19,592 nt of DNA from positions 1-19,592 of the forward strand of contig JAOPUS010000320.1 in NCBI GenBank assembly GCA_025963345.1, written 5' to 3'. Numbering within the stretch: position 1 is the stretch's first letter; the number at the start of each line of letters is the position of its first letter. Source of the stretch: Blastococcus sp. GTDB taxonomy: Bacteria; Actinomycetota; Actinomycetes; Mycobacteriales; Geodermatophilaceae. The notes beneath the pieces are model-generated. The model searched no databases. It saw nothing but the letters and a program-made list of their open reading frames with translations, and was not told the DNA's origin. Made by a program: the position numbers and the translations under genes. Shown in pieces: positions 13,680 through 19,592 of the stretch.

Positions 13680-14832
13680 CGGCTGACGCCGCCTCCCGAG
13701 GGGCCTCGTCGGGGGTCGACGAGGCCGGACCCGTGACCACGGACTCGGGGACCGGCCCGGGCTCGCGGAACCGGAGCACCTTCTTCACCGCGGTGCGCAA
13801 CGAGCGGTCGAGTTCCGTGACCGGGAGACTCTCGACGACGTACTGGCGGTAGGGGTGCGGTCGGGCCCCGAAGCGGGTCTTGAAGAACGCCAGCTCCTCG
13901 GATGCGCCCGACTCGCCGAAATCGAGGTGGGTACTCCCTGCCTGACAAGCGTCCTCGATGGCCATCCGGTGCAACAGGTAGTTGGCCCGGGTGGGACCTG
14001 CGAGTTCCCTGATCATCGCGCCGTGCGTGTACCTGGTGCCCGCGCCGCGCCACACGATGATCGCTGCGATGACGGTTCCGCCCTGCGAGGCGAGATAGAG
14101 ACGGAAGCTGGAGGGAACGGCAGCTGCCATTGCCTGGAGTTTCGGCAGGGTGTCGCGACCCCTGTCCCGCAATCGGGACAGCCACAGGGGCTCGTGCTGT
14201 TGCTTCGCCCAGCGCCTCACGTTCTGCTCGTGGAGCTCGAAGAACTGCGGGAGAAGCGCGCCGGAGGTGTCGCACTGGACGTCCAGTCCGCAACGCTCCG
14301 CCTTGCGGACGGCCCGCCGTCCGCTCTGGGCAAATCCCTTCCAGACGGCATCGAAGCCACCGGTGAGGTCGAGCACGTGCGCCAGCCGGGGCACCGACTT
14401 CACCCCGGGCAGAGCGGCCGCGGCCCACAAGGGGCCGGTCCGGGCGGCCGGCTGGATGAGTGTGCGGAGGACGCCGCGCTGCCTCCTCAGGTCCGAGCAG
14501 ACGGCGGAGACGTCCTCCGGGCGGATCGGAGAATCCGACAGCAGCCCCCCGATGCCCCAGTTGGGCGGGAGGGATCCCTGGTAGGCGATCGCGCCCCCGA
14601 AAAGGGAGCGGCGGACCATCGGCATCACGAGCAGACGCCCGTCTGACGTCTCGTACAGCCGAGTGGCGTTCTCGTAGCGTCCCGTCGCGCACACGCCGTC
14701 CACCCACTCCGGCGAGTGGAAAGCCTGGGCGTGCGGATCACCCTCGAACGCGGCGCGCCACACGGAGCGAGGTGCCGGCACGGTGACCCCGAGCCCGCTA
14801 CCCACCGAACGAAGGCGATGACTGGTCTTCAC
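13594..14832 (-). CDS. FemAB/GNAT-like acyltransferase (BioF2-type, Acetyltransf_6)
   Basis: 412 residues starting at GTG 14832, with GGGAG 10 bases upstream. Block HSPEWVDGV (39-47) and the segment MPMVRRSLFGGAIAYQGSL (70-88) are typical of the N-terminal half of FemAB-like double-GNAT proteins. The C-terminal GNAT half (about 150-330) has FFELHEQNVRRW (197-208), GGTVIAAIIVWRG (251-263) and HLDFGESG (302-309), ending at PYRQYVV. Such proteins in exopolysaccharide loci transfer acyl or aminoacyl groups to glycans or peptides; FemX types use aminoacyl-tRNA, others acyl-CoA, and I cannot tell which applies. The last ~55 residues are a Pro/Ser/Ala-rich tail, partly encoded by DNA antisense to the GH16 gene, so the real functional protein may end earlier. 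Located 82 bases after the upstream GT2 gene, probably cotranscribed with it. Confidence 0.77.
   Translation of the reverse strand: MKTSHRLRSVGSGLGVTVPAPRSVWRAAFEGDPHAQAFHSPEWVDGVCATGRYENATRLYETSDGRLLVMPMVRRSLFGGAIAYQGSLPPNWGIGGLLSDSPIRPEDVSAVCSDLRRQRGVLRTLIQPAARTGPLWAAAALPGVKSVPRLAHVLDLTGGFDAVWKGFAQSGRRAVRKAERCGLDVQCDTSGALLPQFFELHEQNVRRWAKQQHEPLWLSRLRDRGRDTLPKLQAMAAAVPSSFRLYLASQGGTVIAAIIVWRGAGTRYTHGAMIRELAGPTRANYLLHRMAIEDACQAGSTHLDFGESGASEELAFFKTRFGARPHPYRQYVVESLPVTELDRSLRTAVKKVLRFREPGPVPESVVTGPASSTPDEAPREAASAVRAGTTHEPSPPASSSPPQAHGRRSPTD
13702..13726 (+). terminator. Strong hairpin downstream of GH16 gene
   Basis: GGCCTCGTCG (13702-13711) pairs perfectly with CGACGAGGCC (13717-13726), leaving a five-base GGGGT loop. 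It begins 23 bases after the GH16 stop at 13679. There is no T-tract, as is usual for terminators of high-GC actinobacteria. It lies inside the C-terminal coding tail of the convergent acyltransferase gene, so the same DNA is both coding and structural. Confidence 0.5.
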
Positions 14833-14914
14833 CGAGCATCATCTCCCAGCTGGCTCGCGGCCCTGAGCGGAGCGGACGTAGGAATCCCCGTCACTGCTCA
14901 GGAAGCGTGGCTGC

Positions 14915-15949
14915 TCACCGACCAGCTGGGTAGGCCCTGTCGCGCGGGCGGCACCGACCCAGCCGCCATGTCGTCGCCAGATAGCTGACTGCGGCCAAGG
15001 CCGTTCCCTCGACGATCGACCATGCGCGCGAAGCGCCGTGGCGGTCCCCCTGCAGCGTCGCCCGCAGCCCGTGACCGACCGCACGGGGAAGGATCCGGCA
15101 CACGTAGGCCCGCTCGGTCGACAGCGCCGCCTTCGAGCCGGCCAGTCTGCTGACCAGGGCCTTGGAGCGTCCCTCTGCTGCGCAGCGGCGCCTGAAGTAC
15201 CGGTGCGTGACCCGGTCCGGTCCCACGGCGTGGTCGCACGAGGCCGCGGGCTCCAGCACGATGCGTCCCCCGGTGTAGGTGCGCCGGGCGCGGATGGCGA
15301 ACTCCGTCTCCTCGCAACCGGCGGCGTCTGCGCCCAATCGGCCGAACCTGGGGTCGAACCCGCCGACCGCGGTGAGGACCTCCCGGCGGAAGCTCATGTT
15401 CGCGCCGATCGGGTTCCGCACCTCGGTTCTCGTCGTGGGCAGTCCCGCGTAACTGCACCCCACGACCCAGAGAAACTCGTCGGGGAGCCAATCCGGCCGC
15501 GGGGCGCGCCAGTCGGGGCGGATCCAGCCTCCGACCCCCAGGACTGCCTCGTCCTCGTAGGCCTGCATCAACTGCTCCACCCAGTCGGGCGCAGCCACGG
15601 CGTCGTCGTCCAGGAATCCGATGACGTCGCAGCCCGCCAACTCGACGCCGGTGTTCCTCGCGCCGGAGAGACCCCGTGAGCACACATTCGGGACACACCG
15701 CACGTCGCGGAAGGCCGTCGCCGCCCGGTCGAGGAGCTCCGGGTTGTGGTCGACGACGAGGATGACCTCGTCCGGCCGGCGACTCTGGCGCCGCATGCTG
15801 GTGACAGCAGCCTGGAGTTCAGCCCACCGGTCGACGGTGTACGCACAGATGACCGCCGAGAAGGTCCGTGGGATGCCCTCCCACCCGAACGAGGCTGCGG
15901 GACCTGCGGCCGGTCGAGAGCCACTTCGGCGACCATCGGATCGGCTCAC
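14915..15949 (-). CDS. Glycosyltransferase family 2 (paralogue of the GT at 3403)
   Basis: 344 residues from the GTG at 15949. The frame stays open a further 116 codons upstream, but that stretch is Arg/Pro/Gly-rich and looks non-coding, and the length from 15949 matches the 336-residue paralogue. The GT-A domain has FSAVICAYTVDRW (30-42), VVDHNP (65-70), FLDDDAVA (D114-D116), GANMSFRREV and GCEETEF (211-217). The C-terminal ~60 residues contain a weakly hydrophobic segment and no clear transmembrane helix. Expected role: sugar transfer onto a lipid-linked glycan on the cytoplasmic face. First gene of a two-gene minus-strand unit with the acyltransferase, which suggests that addition of one sugar and its acylation are controlled together. 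Donor and acceptor are unknown. Start confidence is moderate. Confidence 0.85.
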   Translation of the reverse strand: MSRSDGRRSGSRPAAGPAASFGWEGIPRTFSAVICAYTVDRWAELQAAVTSMRRQSRRPDEVILVVDHNPELLDRAATAFRDVRCVPNVCSRGLSGARNTGVELAGCDVIGFLDDDAVAAPDWVEQLMQAYEDEAVLGVGGWIRPDWRAPRPDWLPDEFLWVVGCSYAGLPTTRTEVRNPIGANMSFRREVLTAVGGFDPRFGRLGADAAGCEETEFAIRARRTYTGGRIVLEPAASCDHAVGPDRVTHRYFRRRCAAEGRSKALVSRLAGSKAALSTERAYVCRILPRAVGHGLRATLQGDRHGASRAWSIVEGTALAAVSYLATTWRLGRCRPRDRAYPAGR

Positions 15950-16466
15950 GATCCGCCCGTCCGAAGCTGGCCTCGTCCTATCCGCTGGGCCTCCCGCTAC
16001 TGGAGCCACCGGCTGAACGACCTCTCCTCGATCCAGCGCGCGCCGTTCGGCGGCATCCGTGACCCTACGACTGCTCCCTGGACAAATCCTGTACAGAGAA
16101 CTCGGGGACGCGCCTGTGACCGCACCATAGGGGCCGCGCCGCCCTCTCCTGGGCGCCCGGATCGCGCCTGCCGGCCCACGGCATGTGCGGCGGCCACGAG
16201 CTCCGGGGTGGTCGTACTGGACCTCACCTGGGAAGACCCGGCATGCCGGCTGGGAAGTTTCGTCCGATTCCGCTCCGTATTTCACACGAGCATTCACCTT
16301 CCGTGAGCCCCACGCCGGGCCTCCGGGGTGTGGCGGTCAACCTGGTTGCTGCCGGGCCGTCCGCCACGGACCGTGTGATCCGCGGAGGTGGCCCCCGGCC
16401 CGCGACAGCGTCGGTCCGCCTCCGGCCCTCGGGCAGCTACACCCGAGACGCACGGAGGAAGGTGGG
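15950..16466. promoter_or_regulatory. Long divergent intergenic region with palindromes
   Basis: This 517-base stretch separates the divergent GT2 gene (15949) from the repeat-protein gene (16467). Both strands stay open for long distances but show no gene-like product. It contains an 8-bp palindrome CTGTACAG (16089-16096) and a 12-bp palindrome CCGGCATGCCGG (16238-16249), either of which could be an operator. The right-hand part (from about 16296) is a structured leader described separately. No confident -35/-10 pair was identified; an ATAGGA on the minus strand near 15980 is a weak -10 candidate for the GT2 gene. Confidence 0.4.
16296..16463 (+). promoter_or_regulatory. Structured 5' leader able to mask the ribosome-binding site
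   Basis: ACCTTCC (16296-16302) is the exact complement of GGAAGGT (16457-16463), which includes the Shine-Dalgarno site of the gene at 16467, and CCGTG (16301-16305) matches CACGG (16451-16455). Between them, GTGGCGG (16330-16336) pairs with CCGCCAC (16361-16367) and competes with a CCACGCC/GGTGTGG stem just upstream. Mutually exclusive stems plus a maskable ribosome-binding site are what a cis-regulatory leader looks like. I do not recognise a known riboswitch class. Confidence 0.35.
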
Positions 16467-18053
16467 GTGGGAATCGACGGCGCGAGCACATCTGATGTCG
16501 GCCGCGTGGCGTGCCCGCATCAGTCGGAGGCCGTCGTGCCCGGACTGCCCACCGGTGGTCTCGATGTGCCCGTCGAGCGCGGTCGATCCTGGTCGATGGT
16601 GCGTCGTGTTCTGCTCGGCACTGCGCTGCTGCTCGCCGCCTGGGCATTCCTCGCTGCCCACGCCACATCCGCCCAGGCCGACGAGAACCTGCCGACCGTC
16701 GGCTCGCCAGAGGCGGCTTCGGCGACAAGCACCCCGGCTCTCCTGTCAGCTGCCTCTCTCCCCGCACCTGCCGTCTCGGCCCCGCCTGCACCGTCGACCG
16801 CCGAGGTCGTGCCTGGCACCTGCACGGCACCGGCCGGCTGCGATGCCCCCAGCCGTCCGCCCGTAGCAGTGGCGCCTGCACCCCCGGTTGTCCTCGCGCC
16901 GGCCGACGTGGCACCGCCGCCCACCACGCCGTCCCCCCGCACCGAGCAACCCCTCAGCGCGTCGCAACCCCTCAGCGCGTCGCAACCCCTCAGCGCCCAG
17001 CCGCCTCCCAGCGCCCAGCCGCCTCCCAGCGCCCAGCCGCCTCCCAGCGCCCCGCCACCCGCCAGCGCCCAGCCACCTCCCAGCGCCCAGCCACCTCCCA
17101 GCGCGTCGAAGGCCGCCGACACACCCTCGGGCGGCGGGACGCCGGCTCGGCCCGCGGCACGGGGGGACCGCGCCAGGCGTTCGCCGGTCGGCCCCACCGC
17201 GGTTCCCGCCGTGCGCACATCGACCGAGACGAAGGCCTCGGGTCCCGCTGACGAGGCGTCCTCCTGCGGTTGCTCCAGCGGGTCCGGCGCCCGTGCGGCC
17301 GCGACGATTCCGCCGCGCACGGATCCCACCGGCGCTCATTGCACGCAGCGGGCCCCCACGACACGGGCTCCCGGGCACTCCGATGCTTCCCGGATCACCA
17401 AGGCGGGCGACGGCAGACCGGCGAGAGCCACCGGGTGCAAGGAAACGGCGCGCACCCAGACCGCCGCCGGGTCGGGCAGTGGCTCCCCTGCTTCATCTCG
17501 CCTTGGTGCCGGCCCTGCGACTGCGACTGCGACTGCGACTGCGACATCAGGCCAGACCGTCGTGGCGCACGCGCCGGTCGCGGGTCACGATGCGGGGCCG
17601 GCGGCGGCACCGACCACACCGCCCCCCACGGCCGAGGCGCCGACCCAGAGAGCGAGGTCCGTGCCGCCGATGGCGTTCGTGTCGGACAGCTCCTCCTCCG
17701 TGGGCCTGCGCAGGTCGCACGTCGGCGCGGCGGACTCGTGGCCGCTCGGCACGAGCAGCGTGGATTCCCTCGCGACGCCGGGCAGTCCGTCCCCCGGCCT
17801 TCAGGCCCCAGCGCCTCAGCCGGGCAACCCCGTCCCGACGACGCCGATCCAAAAGATCGCGCCGTTCGCGCTTCCCTCACGAACAGACGGCTCGAACACT
17901 GCTGCCGGCCATTCGGGTGCGGAGCAGCTCACGCCCTGCGCGTTGCCGGGTGCACTCCCGGCGTTCGCCGGCCCAGGACGCCTCGTGCGATCCAGCGACC
18001 GATGTGGTGCCGTCGTCGGTGGCGCTGATGACCCGGCCGTGACTCCGGACTGA
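16467..18053 (+). CDS. Exported low-complexity Pro/Ala/Ser-rich repeat protein
   Basis: 528 residues, not recognised as a known family. GTG 16467 is chosen because the GGAGGAAGG run at 16454-16462 is the strongest ribosome-binding site in the window; ATG 16596 would give a classical 28-residue signal peptide but has no such site. From 16467, a 43-residue polar leader precedes MVRRVLLGTALLLAAWAFLA (44-63), ending in SAQA|DE, a good signal-peptidase I site near 71. The mature protein is almost all Pro, Ala, Ser, Thr and Gly, with a hexapeptide array (QPLSAS and QPPPSA types, 161-213), an Ala-Thr run near 350-360 and scattered Cys residues. No LPXTG, lipobox or C-terminal anchor helix is seen, so it is likely released or wall-associated through the glycan. 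It could be a surface spacer or stalk-like protein; function unknown. Confidence 0.6.
   Translation: MGIDGASTSDVGRVACPHQSEAVVPGLPTGGLDVPVERGRSWSMVRRVLLGTALLLAAWAFLAAHATSAQADENLPTVGSPEAASATSTPALLSAASLPAPAVSAPPAPSTAEVVPGTCTAPAGCDAPSRPPVAVAPAPPVVLAPADVAPPPTTPSPRTEQPLSASQPLSASQPLSAQPPPSAQPPPSAQPPPSAPPPASAQPPPSAQPPPSASKAADTPSGGGTPARPAARGDRARRSPVGPTAVPAVRTSTETKASGPADEASSCGCSSGSGARAAATIPPRTDPTGAHCTQRAPTTRAPGHSDASRITKAGDGRPARATGCKETARTQTAAGSGSGSPASSRLGAGPATATATATATSGQTVVAHAPVAGHDAGPAAAPTTPPPTAEAPTQRARSVPPMAFVSDSSSSVGLRRSHVGAADSWPLGTSSVDSLATPGSPSPGLQAPAPQPGNPVPTTPIQKIAPFALPSRTDGSNTAAGHSGAEQLTPCALPGALPAFAGPGRLVRSSDRCGAVVGGADDPAVTPD
16947..17105 (+). repeat. 18-bp tandem repeat array, two unit types
   Basis: Nine units. 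Two identical 18-base units (16947-16964, 16965-16982) and a 15-base third (16983-16997) encode QPLSAS, QPLSAS, QPLSA. Then three identical 18-base units (16998-17051), one variant (17052-17069, PPPASA) and two near-copies with a G-to-A change (17070-17105) encode QPPPSA. Units are direct, contiguous and in frame, with no spacers, so this is not a CRISPR array. Confidence 0.95.
17515..17544 (+). repeat. Hexanucleotide microsatellite (CTGCGA)5
   Basis: Five perfect tandem copies of CTGCGA, read in frame as alternating Ala-Thr dipeptides. Unit length is a multiple of three, so copy-number change would alter length without a frameshift. Confidence 0.95.
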
Positions 18054-18084
18054 CCTGGAGTCCTCGCCTGCCCAGCACACACCA

Positions 18085-18100
18085 GCGGGTTTCTGCCCGC
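18085..18100 (+). terminator. Weak hairpin after the repeat-protein gene
   Basis: GCGGG (18085-18089) and CCCGC (18096-18100) form a 5-bp stem with a six-base loop, 31 bases after the stop at 18053. It is short and lacks a T-tract, so it may be chance. Confidence 0.25.
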
Positions 18101-18221
18101 AGTCGGGTCGCTGCATGCACTGGACGTGTCCTCGCGCCGCGGTGTCCCGGCCCCTCCCTCGCCACTCGGCCCCCTCGATCGCCCCGGCACGGAACCGGGA
18201 GACCTCCAAGGACTTGAGGTC

Positions 18222-19310
18222 ATGACCACAACCTCGCGCGGCGGACGGCGAACAGAGTTCGCGACGCCCGACATCACATACCCGACGACTCCCGACCCCG
18301 CGGACGAGCACCGCCGCACCCGCCGCGACGACCTGCTCGCTCCCTTCGATCCCCACGCTCCCCGCCGTGGGGGCGAGCCCCACTCACCTGTCCGACCTGG
18401 GACACCCTCCGGGATCGGGGATGACGGCGTCCCGCCGTTCTCCCCGCACGTGGGCACGCTGACGGCGGAGGCGCTGCCCGCCTCCAGTTCCTGGAGGCCG
18501 CCCCGGGTCAGCGTGGTCGTCCCGACATTCAACGAAGCGAAGAACCTGCCGTACGTGCTGTCCGCCATCCCCGCGAACGTGCACGAGGTGATCGTCGTCG
18601 ACGGCAACAGCGTCGACGACACGCTCGCGGTCGCACGGGCCCTCCGCCCGGACGTGCGGATCGTGCTGCAGAACCGGCTGGGGAAGGGCAACGCCATGGC
18701 CTGTGGGTTCGCCGCGGTGACTGGCGAGATCGTCGTCATGCTCGACGCGGACGGGTCAGCGGACCCCGGAGAGATCCCGCGTTTCGTCGACGCCCTGATC
18801 GCCGGCGCCGACTACGCCAAGGGGACCCGATTCGCCCACGGCGGCGGCAGCACCGACATCACTCCGGTGCGGGCTTGGGGAAACCGGTGGCTCAATCGGA
18901 TCACCAACCTGCTGTTCGGGACCGAGTACACCGACCTGTGCTACGGCTACAACGCGTTCTGGAAGGAGTGCCTGACCTGTCTTGAACTGGATCCGCGCCC
19001 GGGAGCCGACGGGCTCAAGCTGTGGGGCGACGGGTTCGAGATCGAGACCATCATCAACGCCCGCATGGCCAAGGCCGGGATGCGCATCGTCGAGGTCCCG
19101 AGCTTCGAGCACGCTCGGGTCCACGGCGTGAGCCATCTGAACACCTGGCGCGACGGGGCGCGCGTCCTGTGCGCACTCGTCGTGGAGCGGCTCAACGACG
19201 CGGGCGTGCGCCCGGTTGTCGGCCCGGCGCAGGGCGCGCCGAGACGCGGCCGGGTCCGCCGGGCCCCGAGAAGAGCGAGGTGCGCTCGGCTCGGACGGTC
19301 CGGCACTTAG
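18222..19310 (+). CDS. Glycosyltransferase family 2, DPM1/DPG-synthase-like
   Basis: 362 residues from the ATG at 18222, which has AAGGA (18208-18212) 9 bases upstream; GTG 18126 is in frame but without such a site. Residues 1-90 are polar, Pro/Arg/Asp-rich and probably disordered. The GT-A domain starts at RVSVVVPTFNEAKNLP (95-110). It has VIVVDGNSVDDT (124-135), GKGNAM (155-160), the metal motif MLDADGS (D175, D177), and DGFEIETIINARMAKAG (270-286) with EVPSFEHAR (291-299), as in dolichol/polyprenyl-phosphate mannosyl- or glucosyltransferases. No transmembrane helix follows, unlike GtrB-type enzymes, so membrane contact is likely peripheral. Likely role: loading a sugar on a polyprenyl phosphate or a lipid-linked glycan, supplying a GT-C enzyme such as the protein encoded at 6544. 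The C-terminal ~30 residues are Arg-rich. Confidence 0.83.
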   Translation: MTTTSRGGRRTEFATPDITYPTTPDPADEHRRTRRDDLLAPFDPHAPRRGGEPHSPVRPGTPSGIGDDGVPPFSPHVGTLTAEALPASSSWRPPRVSVVVPTFNEAKNLPYVLSAIPANVHEVIVVDGNSVDDTLAVARALRPDVRIVLQNRLGKGNAMACGFAAVTGEIVVMLDADGSADPGEIPRFVDALIAGADYAKGTRFAHGGGSTDITPVRAWGNRWLNRITNLLFGTEYTDLCYGYNAFWKECLTCLELDPRPGADGLKLWGDGFEIETIINARMAKAGMRIVEVPSFEHARVHGVSHLNTWRDGARVLCALVVERLNDAGVRPVVGPAQGAPRRGRVRRAPRRARCARLGRSGT

Positions 19311-19407
19311 CACCCGCAGGCCCGGCGCGTCGCTATGTTCCACCCATGCGCGGGGTTTCCAGGTCAGGTCCAGGTGGGGTGGACGGCACCGCTGCCGTCG
19401 GCGCCAG

Positions 19408-19590
19408 GTGAGCGTGGGGCCGGGAGACACCGGTGACGGGGGGCCGCACCGAGCGTCAGACCCCGACTGCCGGTGCGGGCACCGGAGGATCGCGCACCAG
19501 CACTATCGGCGAGGCACCGACTGCTCGCTGTGCGAGTGCGAGCGGTTTCGCCGGGCCCTGCCCACCTGGCTGCGGGTTCTGCTGCGCTGA
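19408..19590 (+). CDS. Very small Cys/His-rich protein, putative zinc-binding
   Basis: 60 residues if started at the GTG at 19408; GTG 19414 is also possible, and ribosome-binding sites are weak for both. The core is C21-x-C23-G-H25-x4-H30-x-H32-Y-R-R-G-x-D-C39-x2-C42-x-C44-x-R-F. Eight Cys/His residues in 24 positions, paired as CxC and CxxCxC around a central HxH, are very unlikely in random GC-rich reading frames and are typical of a small metal-binding knuckle. I believe similar short proteins occur widely in actinobacteria, but I know no assigned function. The C-terminal tail is hydrophobic/basic (LPTWLRVLL). It lies 97 bases after the GT2 gene, with a TATGTT at 19334-19339 that might be part of its promoter. 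Confidence 0.6.
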   Translation: MSVGPGDTGDGGPHRASDPDCRCGHRRIAHQHYRRGTDCSLCECERFRRALPTWLRVLLR

Positions 19591-19592
19591 CA

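Noticed and set aside
15950..16297. Upstream extension of the minus-strand GT2 gene by 116 codons
   Set aside because: The added sequence is Arg/Pro/Gly-rich without domain features, and the paralogue is only 336 residues long.
16296..16463. c-di-AMP (ydaO) riboswitch
   Set aside because: The 3' CAGCTACACCCGAGACGC is vaguely similar to the consensus, but the conserved GGGGUGAAU-type element and core order are missing.
16947..17105. Possible CRISPR array
   Set aside because: Units are contiguous and only 15-18 bases, without unique spacers or cas genes, and they are in frame within a gene.
16520..17378. Minus-strand frames with GGGWAL or AGRWLG repeats
   Set aside because: They are the antisense reading of the 18-bp repeat array. 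The plus frame has a signal peptide and a strong ribosome-binding site.

Overview
The window is very GC-rich, densely coded DNA with many GTG starts, ATGA stop/start overlaps and Shine-Dalgarno sites. This points to a high-GC actinobacterium. I would guess Geodermatophilaceae or a close relative, but that is an inference from gene style and not proven by any marker here. No rRNA, tRNA, CRISPR array, transposase or integrase was recognised.

Layout, left to right. (1) 1-347: the 3' end of a diacylglycerol/lipid kinase gene. (2) 417-1115: a small polytopic DUF457/YdjM-type membrane hydrolase. (3) 1203-8787: a tight six-gene plus-strand operon in which every junction overlaps by 1-4 bases. It encodes a CE4 polysaccharide deacetylase, two GT2 glycosyltransferases, a second CE4 deacetylase, a Wzx-like flippase and a 14-helix-class membrane protein with a large C-terminal domain (candidate GT-C enzyme or polymerase). 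This looks like an exopolysaccharide assembly unit. (4) 8756-12578, minus strand: an unusual pair, a large PRTase-like/kinase-like/HAD-phosphatase fusion followed by a stand-alone APH-fold kinase. (5) 12819-13679, plus: a membrane-anchored GH16 glycanase, ending at a strong hairpin. (6) 13594-15949, minus: a FemAB/GNAT-like acyltransferase and a GT2 paralogous to one in the operon. (7) 16467-18053, plus: an exported low-complexity protein carrying 18-bp tandem repeats, preceded by a long structured leader. (8) 18222-19310: a DPM1-like GT2 with a disordered N-terminal extension. (9) 19408-19590: a very small Cys/His-rich protein.

How it fits together (inference): glycosyltransferases at 2114, 3403, 14915 and 18222 would build a lipid-linked repeat unit. 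The flippase would move it across the membrane, and the large membrane protein could polymerise or modify it. The two deacetylases would remove acetyl groups, probably from amino sugars, the acyltransferase would decorate the glycan, and the GH16 enzyme would trim or release it outside the cell. No initiating sugar-phosphate transferase or Wzc/Wza-type export partner is visible in the window. The most novel-looking locus is the PRTase/kinase-like/HAD fusion with its kinase partner, which suggests synthesis or turnover of a phosphorylated, possibly nucleotide- or ribosyl-linked, small molecule.
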